Below are positions 55,422-64,000 of a stretch of 64,000 nucleotides of DNA, in pieces. Every line of letters starts with the position of its first letter. Positions within the stretch are counted from its first letter, which is position 1. This DNA comes from Rheum nobile (lineage: Eukaryota; Streptophyta; Magnoliopsida; Caryophyllales; Polygonaceae), in assembly GCA_027886185.1 (NCBI GenBank), contig WOAB01000689.1, positions 3,472,001 through 3,536,000 on the forward strand. Direction: 5' to 3'. Both the position numbers and the translations under genes were made by a program. Under the pieces are notes generated by a model. It was not told the DNA's origin and did no database searches. It saw nothing but the letters and a program-made list of their open reading frames with translations.

Positions 55422-57035
55422 ATGGTGTCTAGCGAATTTTCGGAGTCGTCTTAGGGTTCTTAGGGTTCTGGATCTTGTAAACGTTCAATCTGGAGCTGGT
55501 TTTGATTTCGACGCCCTGTGGTACAATTATTTCCTTGGGTCGAAGAGTTCTTCCCGTGTTCAGTTGCGCATTCGATAGGGTCGGAAGCCTTTAGTGCTTA
55601 ATCTTGACGTAAACGACCGCGGATGGGGGTCGAAGTTCTTTTTTGTCGAGCGTTCGTCTCTGGAGAGGGGGGGAGAGTGCTCGTTCTTGTTGACGGAGTG
55701 GCGAGTAGAGAGTATGTATTTATCTTCTCTTTTGCTTGTTTGTGTGTCTTAACTTTTTGCTTTAACTTTTCTTTTTTGTAGTTCCTGAGGCAGAAGATCT
55801 GGAGGTGATTGCTCAGTCGGAAGGGTTGTCAAGGATTGTCCTTAGTATTCCTGCTTCGGAAAGAAAGTTTATCAACGTCAATCTGTTATCGGCTTCCCCT
55901 GCCGCTCAGGACGATATGTCGACCGTCTCGTCGTCTCGTGTCAAGAGTAAGTTTTTGATCTCTGGAGTTTTCTCTGTTCCTTTCTTGCCTTGTCGCATGC
56001 TTTATGATCTTTTCATGTTGTCTGTCGCGTCAGCTTCTCCTGGTGGTCGAACAAGTGCTCGCTTGAGAGGAGTGTCTGGAAAGGGTTTGATCGAGCAGAG
56101 GAAGGCGGCAGCCAAAGTCGCATCGAGCAAGTCAGTTCCGACGGACCCGATGCCTCAAGTTAGAGTTGGCTCCAAGAGGAAAGCGGGCGTTCCCTCTGGT
56201 GATGTTAAGACAGAGGAGGTTCCTAGGAAGAGAGAGGTGACCGCTGAAGGGATCGACAAGATTGGTGCGGTCGGTCAATCGATCGCCGACCTCTTTCATG
56301 CCCAGGATCCGACTCTGAAGTCGGAAGTCAACGACATCTCTCCACTGGATTGCATTGGTAAGGCGGGGTGTTCCGCATGGAGGGTAAGTTGTTTTTGTTT
56401 GTGTTTTTTCGTTTTCCTTCCCTTTTGTCGACTGAGGTTTTTGATTGTTGTTATATTTTCTTCCTTAGACCTTTCAGTACCTCTTGGGGGCATACTCTGG
56501 TGTCAAGACGATGGTTGTCAAGGCCGAGGAAAGGGCTGCTAGGTCGGAGTCCGCCCTTGCGTCTTTAAGGAGCAAGCTAGAAGGGGCGGAGAGTCGATGT
56601 CGAGAGGCTGAGCGTCGCTTTGCTAGGGAGCTGAAGAGTTGTCAGGAGGAGTTAGTCGTATGCCAAAAAGAACTTGACGAGAGTCGATCAGGTGTCGAGG
56701 AGGAGGTGAAGCAGGCTCAGATCGAAGCTGGCCGGATCGCAGGCGACGTAGGCGCCTTTTATGCGTTGAAGTCGCGTGTCGAGATGATGGAGGAGTTTGA
56801 TGAAGGCAAGCACGAGCTTTGGGATATGAAGGCAGAGAAGGAGACCATGGATTCCCTGTTTCCAAAGGGGAATCGTGGCTTAGAGCTCTTCCAACTGACT
56901 GGCGTCGGAGAGGAGACTTTGGACGGAGATGTCGGTGAGGATGAGGCCCACTCCGGCGATGCTGAGCCGCTCGAGCCCCAGCCTTCTCTGGAGCCAGCCC
57001 CTGTCGAAGGCAATGTTGCTTCCCTCGACGCATGA
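55422..57035 (+). pseudogene. Antisense gene of element G (here on plus strand), exon 1 deleted
   Basis: Exons 55422-55711, 55782-55946, 56034-56383 and 56469-57035 with GT-AG introns of 70, 87 and 85 nt (donors GTATGT, GTAAGT, GTAAGT; acceptors TTTGTAG, GCGTCAG, TCCTTAG). Exon 2 (165 nt) and exon 4 (567 nt) equal those of element A; exon 3 differs by one codon. Exon 1 has lost about 305 bp, including most of the PF04195-like region, which shifts the frame, and has a TAG near 55577. Exon 4 encodes a long coiled coil (KAEERAARSESALASLRSK) and acidic tail. Opposite in direction to gag-pol. Confidence 0.78.
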
Positions 57036-57758
57036 TCTATTTTTTCTTATGTAGTGTTATTCGTTGCCCCACCTGTGTGTGGGTTTGGATTTATGTGTTT
57101 TGGCGACCCGTCTACCATCGTGGGTCGTAGAGTGTTTTTGACAGATATTTCTGAAGTCCTACGTGTGCGTAGGCAAACAATGTGTTTTGGCGACTCGTCT
57201 ACCATCGCGAGTCGCGTGTTTGTATAAAAATGTTCGTACTTTTATTTGATGCAATCTGTTCGTATACATGGGATTCTATGTTCGTTCATTTCGTACATGT
57301 CGTCAGACTTTCAAGGAAATTGTCGATGACGCTTTGTGTTTTGTATGTTGGTTTCGCCCGTGTGCTTCGTCGAGTGGGGCTCGCCGTATGTATGTGTTTA
57401 AAGAAGACCTGTAAATATTTGTGTATGTGTTAGTCATGACTTTATGCCGGAGAGGTAAGCAATATATCTCTATTGTGTGAATGTAATAAGGTGTCTTACC
57501 TTATGTTTTGTATAAGGCAGGCGGTGTGCCGACGTGCCTGTGTTGTTCATCTCCCCGTGTTCCGATCGATCGTGTAGATGTAATGTAAGCGCTTTTTGCG
57601 GATGACTGGATCCAATGTGTATGTCGATGTTGTTCTGCACTCATGTTTTTGTAAGGAGGAGGTCCTCACTTAGTGTCGAATGCTAGTTTTTAAAGAGTAG
57701 AGATGTGTATGCGATAATAAGCGATGTATGAAGTTATATAATGTCTTACCTCGTTGGT
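57036..57758. other. Element G tail with four hairpins
   Basis: Between the antisense stop and the integrase stop. Stems: CCCAC/GTGGG (57068-57083), GCGACCCG/TGGGTCGT (57103-57128, two G-U pairs), CCTACG/CGTAGG (57158-57173) and GCGACTCG/CGAGTCGC (57190-57215). The last two show paired changes relative to element A. The remainder is non-coding. Confidence 0.7.
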
Positions 57759-60700
57759 TCAAAAATGGTATAGCTTCATATGTGTCGTGTTCCAACTTCT
57801 CGGGATTGGTCGTCCGTCTTTATCTTCTAATTGATATGCTCCCTGTCCGACTACTTCGGTGATTAAGTAGGGTCCTTCCCATTGTGATGCGAGCTTTCCG
57901 TCGGATGGATTCTTGGTATTCTGGAACGCTTTCCGGAGGACCCAATCTCCGACTTTAAATGCCTTGATCCGGACGTTCTTGTTGTAACTCCTTGCGACCT
58001 GTTGTTGGAACCTGACCATCCTGATTCGGGCTCTTTCTCTGATCTCGTCCACTGTGTCTAGGTTGTGTGCCAGCTCGACGTCATTTTGCTCGTTTGTCTG
58101 AAGGTTGCAACGGGCGGTCGGAACCAGTAGCTCGGCCGGGATGACCGCCTCGCTCCCATAGACGAGGGAGAAAGGCGACTGTCCGGTCGTGTTTTTTGGA
58201 GTAGTCATGTCGGACCAGAGAATGAATGAGAGTTCGTCTGCCCATTTGCCCTTAGCCCCAGTGAGGCGTTTCTTGAGGTTATTGATGATGATTTTGTTGC
58301 TGGATTCAGCTTGTCCGTTGGATTGCGGATATCGAGGTGTGGACGTGACCAACTTGATGTTCCATTGGTCGCAGAAGGCGAGTCTTATGACTAATGAATT
58401 GGGAACCATTGTCGCACACGATTTCTGATGGGACGCCAAATCTGCACAAGATATTGCGTTTTATGAATGAAATGACGTGTTGATCTTTTACCTCTCTGTA
58501 GGCTTCGGCTTCGGCTTCGATCCACTTAGAAAAGTAATCTGTCATGGCAAGGAAGAAGACTCTTTGACCCGACGCGGGCGGGAGCTTCCCGACAATGTCC
58601 ATTCCCCACCTCATAAAGGGACATGGAGCCAGAGTCGGATGGAGGAGCTCTGAAGGTTGATGATGGATGGGCGCGTGCCGCTGACAAGCGTCGCATCTCT
58701 TGGTGTACTCCATAGCGTCCTTGTTCATCGTGGGCCAGTAGTACCCGTTTCGCAGGGCTTTCCCCGAGAGGCTTCGTCCGCCGGTATGATTTCCACATTC
58801 TCCCTCGTGTAGCGATTGCAAGATGCGTCCGACTTCTGGAGTCTTGAGGCATCGTAGGAATATCCCTGTGACAAACCTTTTGTACAAGATGTTATCTAGG
58901 ATATCGAAAGAGAGTGCTTGTACCTTGAGCCTTTTTGCTTCTGTTTTGTCATCGGGCAGGATGCCGTCTTTTAACCACTTGATGTATGGTAGCATCCAAT
59001 CATCGTTGGTGTTGACGATGTCTTCCTCTGGTCGGTCGCATATCTCCATGGTGACCAACTCTTCTAGTGGTATAGTCGGTTCGGCGGATGTTCTTGGGAC
59101 GGCTGGTGTCATGATGTGTGCCAATGGTATGTATGGAAATTCTTTCGGGTCCAAGGCGGATCCTAGGTTGGCAAGTGCGTCAGCTTGGGAGTTAAGATCC
59201 CTGGGTACCTGTCTGATGTCGAATGTTTGGAACTGTCCGATCAGCTTCTTAGCTACTTCCAGGTAGGCTATCATTCTGGCGTCTTTGGCGCTGTACGACC
59301 CTTGTATCTGGTTCACGATCAGCAGGGAGTCGCAAATGACTTTGATCTCTCGGACCCCTAGGTCGTGAGCTAGGATGAGTCCGAATATAAGTGCCTCATA
59401 CTCAGTTTCGTTGTTAGTTGCGTCCCACTCACATCTTACGGCCTAGGCTATCTTGTCCCCTTGTGGCAATTTCAGCACGACCCCTAGCCCCGATCCTCTA
59501 GCGTTCTTCGCACCATCAGTGTGGAGTTCCCATGTGCCTGTTTCTTCTGTTGCGAGCAGTTGTGTTGCTTCTCTTATGGCTTCTTGCTCTAGGTTCGGGC
59601 TGAAATCTGCCACAAAGTCAGCTAAGGCCTGCGATTTGATTGTCGTCCTGGGTTCATACTCGATGTCGTAACCGCTGAGGTGTATGGCCCACTTGGTCAT
59701 TCGTCCTGTGAACTCGGGCTTCCTCATGATCGCTCTCATGGGATGATTAGTGCGGACAATAATAGTATGAAATTCGAAATAGGGTTTGAGTTTTTTTGAG
59801 GCCATTACCAGTGATAGTACGAGCTTTTCAAGTGACGAATACCTCGTTTCTGCCAGTAACAGCGTCCGACTGATGTAGTATATCGGTGACTGCTTGCCGT
59901 CTTCTTCTCTGACCAGTACTGTGCTTACGGCCGATTCTGACACTGCTAGATATAGAAATAAGGGCTCGTCGCCTTTGGGTTTGGTCAATAACATGGGACT
60001 GGCCAGGTATTCCTTCAAGTTCTGGAATGCTGCTTCGTGTTCTTCCGTCCATTGAAAGGATTTGTTCTTCTTGAGAGCATCGTGGAAGGGTTTGCATTGG
60101 TCGGACGACTTCGAGATGAATCTATTCAGGGCTGCTATCCGACCTGTAAGTTTCTGTACGTCCTTGATGCATCGGGGGGACCGAAGGTTGATGAGAGCCT
60201 TGATCTATTCTGGGCTGGCTTCTATTCCTCTTTGCGTCACCATGTACCCCAAGAACTTTCATGAGGACACTCTGAAGGAGCACTTAGCAGGGTTTAGTTT
60301 CACGTTGTACCTTTTTAGCACCTCGAAGCTGTCGCGAAGGTGGTCTATACGATCTTCTTTCTTTTTTGACTTGACCAACATATCGCCTATGTAGACTTCC
60401 ATCGTGTCCCCAATCTGGTCTTTGAACATTTTGTTGACTAGTCATTGATACGTAGCCCCTGCATTTTTTAGACCAAATGGCATCACTTTGTAACAATAGA
60501 TACCTTGGCTAGTGACGAACGCTGTTTTTTCTTGGTCTTCTGGTTCCATGAGGATTTGGTTGTAGCCACTGAAAGAGTCCATGAAGGTAAGCATTTCGTG
60601 TCCTGCTATAGCGTCGACCATGGCGTCGATGTGGGGTAGTGGAAACGAGTCTTTAGGACAAGCCTTGTTGAGATCTGTGAAGTCGATGCAAACTCTCCAC

Positions 60701-61098
60701 TTGCCGTTCTTCTTCTGGACTATGACCACGTTGGCCAACCACTTGGGGTAGTGGACTTCCCTTATCTTCCCTGTTTCTAATAAGCTTTTGACTTCGTCGT
60801 CGACTACCTTGTTCCGCTCGGGGGTGAACTTCCTGCGTTTTTGCTTGACAGGGGGATGAGATGGATCTACATTTAATTTATGAGTAATAATGCTTGGGGA
60901 TATTCCGACCATGTCCTCATGCTACCATGAGAAACAGTCGGCATTGGTCCTGAGAAAATCGAGGAGCTGTCGTCTGGTCGAGTCGTCCAAGTCCGACCTG
61001 ACCCTTACCGTTTGGTTTGGCTTTGAAGGATCTAGTACGATCTCGTCGAGTTTTTCCATTTCTGGTTCGACGTACCGACTAGGTCCTTCACCGCTCTG
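57759..61098 (-). pseudogene. Element G pol: RT, dual RNase H, integrase
   Basis: Reading right to left: RT (CIDFTDLNKACPKDSFPLPH, FMDSFSGYNQI), stop TGA near 60440 (CGA in A), YIDD region, degenerate Ty3-type RNase H (LYLAVSESAVSTVL, TNHPM), second RNase H (LHTDGAKNARGSG), integrase (CDACQRHAP, MDIVGKLPPASG, CDNGSQF, QAESSN) ending LKLYHF and stop 57761-57759. Several frameshifts, for example near 59440 and 58400, break it. Confidence 0.88.
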
Positions 61099-61107
61099 TG
61101 GTTGCTA
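61099..61107 (-). promoter_or_regulatory. Candidate leaky stop, UAG-CAACCA (element G)
   Basis: On the minus strand TAG (61107-61105) is followed by CAACCA (61104-61099), as in element B. Confidence 0.5.
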
Positions 61108-63355
61108 TGCGGTCTTGTGTTCGACGACGCTTTTCATAGAGGCGACGTAGCACTCCTTAGCGGTCCTTTGATCTCCTTTGATTTCTTGGACTCTCCACTC
61201 AGTGGGGAACTTGATGACTTGATGATACGTCAAGGGTACCGCCTTCATTGCGTGTATCCATGGCCTGCCAAGAATACAATTATAGGGAGACGGACAATCT
61301 AGGACTAAGAATTTCACCTGTTGGTTGATTCCTCCAGCGTATGTTGTTAGCACGATTTCACCAGTCGTATGCTTAACCTCACCGCTGAACCCGACCAATG
61401 GAGTCGACTTTTTGAATATGTCGTTTTCAGTCAGACCCATTTCTTTAAGGGCGTCGAGGGTTAGAAGATTGGTCGAACTCCCTATATCAATTAGTACTCT
61501 TCGTATTAAGCAATTCCCAATGGACAAAGAGATTACCAGACCGTCGTGATGACTTTCTGATCCGTCGGAGTCGGACTCGTCGAATGTGACCGTCGGAAGG
61601 TCGGTGACCTTTCTTGGCTTGAGTTCTGACGCCTCGGGTCTATCGCTATTGCTTTCCTTTGCATGCCGCTTAGCCGCGGAGTATGTTTTTCCGCATATGT
61701 CCGAACCACCTGAAATAGTATTGACGACTTTTGTATGGACAGGAGATGGGGGTTTGTTTTGCTTTACCTGATATCGTCGTTCCATGGTGGCTTTTGCTCG
61801 CTCCGAGATTACGTCGCGTAGGAGCCCCTGCGCGAGTAGTCTAGCGACCTCCTTTCGCAGGGCGATGCACTCGTCGGTCTAATGACCGTGGTCGCCGTGG
61901 AATTCACACCATCGGCTCATGTCTTTCTTGACGTCTGGTCGGTCGCTCTTTCGGGGCCATCCTACCTCTTTCCCATATTTGTCGAAACTCTTGACGAGCT
62001 CCGACACGGAAACATTGAAGTTATAAGATTGGACCCTAGGAGGCAACGCTGGGCCGTCTCTCCAATCCTGCGATCTGTGTTGGAAAGAGTTTACCTGGTT
62101 TGGCTCGTTTCGATTACGAGAATAGGGATGATGACGTCTGTCTCGACGGTTGTCGGAGGGGTTTTTATGATCGGATGGATCGGGTCCGTGTGAGGCTTTC
62201 CTCGACTCACGGTCCTCTTCCAATCTTACCTTGGCCATGGTCTTGGCATGGACATCTTCGAAACTTCTACACGGGTACTTGGTGATCTTGTTGTAGAGAT
62301 TGTTGTCTTTGACTAGACCTTGTCGGAAGGCTTCGATGGAGGTAGTGACGTCGCAATGGGGGATCGCCACTTTCTCTTTATTGTACCTGTTGAGGTAATT
62401 TCGGAGAGGTTCGTTATACCTTTGTGTGACTCGGTAGATGTCACTCGATTGTCTTTCGAGCCTCCGACTACTGGCGAACTGACTCTTGAAAGAGTTGACC
62501 AGATCCGCAAACGATGCAATCATTCCCTGAGGCAAACGCATAAACCAAGTTAGTGCGGGTCCCGCGAGGGTCGTGCCAAAGCTTTTACACATGACAGCCT
62601 CGCGGCTCTCCCTTGAAACGGATGCAGCCATTAGTTTTTTGTTTATAGAGAGAGATATGGTCATATGGGTCGCTAGTGCCGTCGAATGTCGCCATGTTGG
62701 GGAGATGAAACTTCTTGGGGATCTCGACCCTAGCGATTTCTTCGGCGAACGGGGATTCTTCGAATCCGCTGGACGCTTCCTTCTCGATTGGTTGTAGGAC
62801 TCCCGGAAGCCTAGTGAAGCGATCGTCGATCGTCTTCATGTATCGGTCGAGTGTCTGCTGGACAAGAGCTAGGATGTTTGGCGGATTGGTAACCTGCGGT
62901 TCGTCGATTCGGGCCCCTGCCGACCCGATCGGTGTGGAAAAAGCGATATTGTTAGTCAAAAACAGATTAGCAAAAGGAGTTCGAGATGTACCCTCTGTGT
63001 GTCCGAGCCGTCGTATGTTCAGAGGTGTCGGCTCGATGCTATCCATGTCGAGGCGCGTTCGGACGCTGCTGTGGATAGGCATGTTCCTAGACCCTGAGGC
63101 CATTGATTGTACCTGCGACTTAAGAGACTCATTTTCACGGGTTAGCTGCGCGATCTCGGCCTCGGATTGGGTCGACAGGGTGGCTAAGGTTTCGGTCTTT
63201 TGGCGTTGCTGGGCTAGTTCCTATTGGAGGGCGGTCATTTTCTGGGAAAGCTCTTGGAATTGGGTTGGAGTAGGATTTTCGGCCGTGTTTCCTGGAGCTT
63301 GAGTATCGTCTTCGAGACGTGGTTCTTCAGTGTTGGTAGGTGGGTCGATAGTCAT
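61105..63355 (-). pseudogene. Element G gag-protease, broken
   Basis: ATG 63355-63353 (MTIDPPTNTEEPRLEDDTQA). TAG near 63221, a frameshift near 62640, TAG near 61879 inside the zinc knuckle (CEFHGDHGH), protease with Asp to Ile-Gly change (LIDIGSSTNLL; the active-site DTGS reads DIGS). Ends at the shared UAG 61107-61105. Confidence 0.87.
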
Positions 63356-63390
63356 GATTTGGAAGGTTTCAGGAGGGTGATCGACAAGTT

Positions 63391-63408
63391 GCCCCACGGT
63401 GGGCGCCA
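63391..63408 (-). other. Primer-binding site of element G
   Basis: Minus strand TGGCGCCCACCGTGGGGC, three bases after the 5' LTR; identical to element A. Confidence 0.85.
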
Positions 63409-63411
63409 AAT

Positions 63412-64000
63412 TGTTTTGGGGCGAAAAGATCGGATGACCTAAATCGCCTTAGACGGGGTAACAAGTCGATCGGGTAACAAAAATCAATCCAAACCAAGTA
63501 GACAATCAACAAATAAAAAGCAAATATGAAGTAGCGAGATAGTTTTATTAACGTGTTGACAATCGAATTAAGTCGGATTACAACTTATCCTTAGAGGGGA
63601 GTAGGTCAGACTGGATTCGATCGGAGATAACGATGTTTGATCGGTGGGCGTAGAGCGGTGTTTCTCAACGGGGTGAGTGGTGAAGATCCCCTGCTTATGC
63701 ATGCGTATTTTCAGAGTTCATTATGCGTGAGAGTACGCTCTCCTCCTTCTTTCCAGCTCTCCTCCCCCTCTTATCTCCTCTGAATCCAAATATGGTCAGT
63801 GCCTCTTCTTCTGACCGTTTCCTTGTGATCTTGCCAGATCTTGTCTTCAATGCCGGGAGTGATTGCTGAGATTCTGTACTTAATTTCTGCCATTATTGTG
63901 GTGCTTGAATGTTGTGGCCGTTGCTCCATCCTAGCATATTAATGCTCCGCGAGATCTTCGCGATTTGTCGGGCAGCGTTCGACTGGGGAGGCTTCGACGA
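63412..64000 (-). repeat. 5' LTR of element G, cut by window end
   Basis: TGTTTTGGGG onward matches 54454-55042; about 93 bp should lie beyond the window. Confidence 0.92.

Larger units (their letters stand above)
54454..64000 (-). mobile_element. Tat-lineage Ty3/gypsy element G, minus strand, right end outside
   Basis: 3' LTR at 54454-55135 and 5' LTR from 63412 past the window end, with the standard Tat order between them read right to left. Primer site and coding sequence are closest to element A. About ten differences over the 589 comparable LTR bases by eye. Left target copy ATTAT (54449-54453); its partner is outside. Inserted in the LINE. Confidence 0.93.

Noticed and set aside
1..64000. 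tRNA or rRNA genes
   Set aside because: None seen; the tRNA-like stretches are short primer-binding sites next to LTRs.

Overview
This window is nuclear DNA of a flowering plant. It consists almost entirely of LTR retrotransposons inserted into one another, with one intact host-type gene: an intronless UDP-glycosyltransferase of the UGT79-like (sugar-on-sugar) type at 38724-40139 (+). The plant assignment rests on the plant Tat-lineage Ty3/gypsy elements, a Sirevirus-like Ty1/copia remnant, a plant L1 LINE, a Tourist-like MITE and the UGT. No species can be named from the sequence alone.

Layout. 1-2157: 5' end of an Athila-like element on the minus strand (D). 2158-3454: right part of a 'TGTAATAACCC...GGTGTTACA' LTR (family E), into which D is inserted. 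3455-26212: Tat element B (+), whose 5' end lies left of the window. B is cut by a solo family-E LTR (5999-7389 plus 17418-18455), which in turn carries complete Tat element A (7390-17412), and by a solo D-family LTR (22185-23665). B itself sits in the RNase H end of a Ty1/copia element whose 3' part continues at 26218-28973 and 36745 onward, interrupted by a gag-only family-E element on the minus strand (28974-36744). The nest is therefore four levels deep: copia > B > solo LTR > A. 37046-38723: copia 3' LTR, a tandem repeat, a MITE and the UGT promoter. 40410-49952: Tat element C (+). 50187-50440: CACTA-like terminus. 51082-54453: L1 LINE, cut by Tat element G (54454 to beyond 64000, minus). 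Target-site duplications support A (ATGAC), C (TGATA), the solo LTRs (TATAA; GGTCC/GGCCC), the family-E element (AGACG/AGTCG) and the MITE (TTA).

How the Tat elements are built. All four (A, B, C, G) share one plan: LTR, TGGCGCC-type primer site, gag plus aspartic protease, a conserved UAG stop, then RT, a degenerate Ty3-type RNase H, a second archaeal-type RNase H, and integrase. In element A gag-protease and pol are in one reading frame across the UAG, which is followed in all four copies by the CARYYA leaky-stop context. Downstream of integrase, each element carries on the opposite strand a four-exon gene with short introns, encoding a Transposase_28-like (PF04195) N-terminal region and a coiled-coil C-terminal part. 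It has a conserved TATA-like box upstream and a small set of palindromic hairpins between its stop codon and the pol stop. Stem changes between copies are largely compensatory. The antisense gene plus hairpins and the leaky stop are the strongest candidates for under-described biology here.

No copy in the window is intact. Element A is the cleanest: one 11-bp deletion plus substitution stops, mostly CGA>TGA or TGG>TGA, as expected from decay of methylated cytosines. Its LTRs differ at about 15 of 675 positions by eye.
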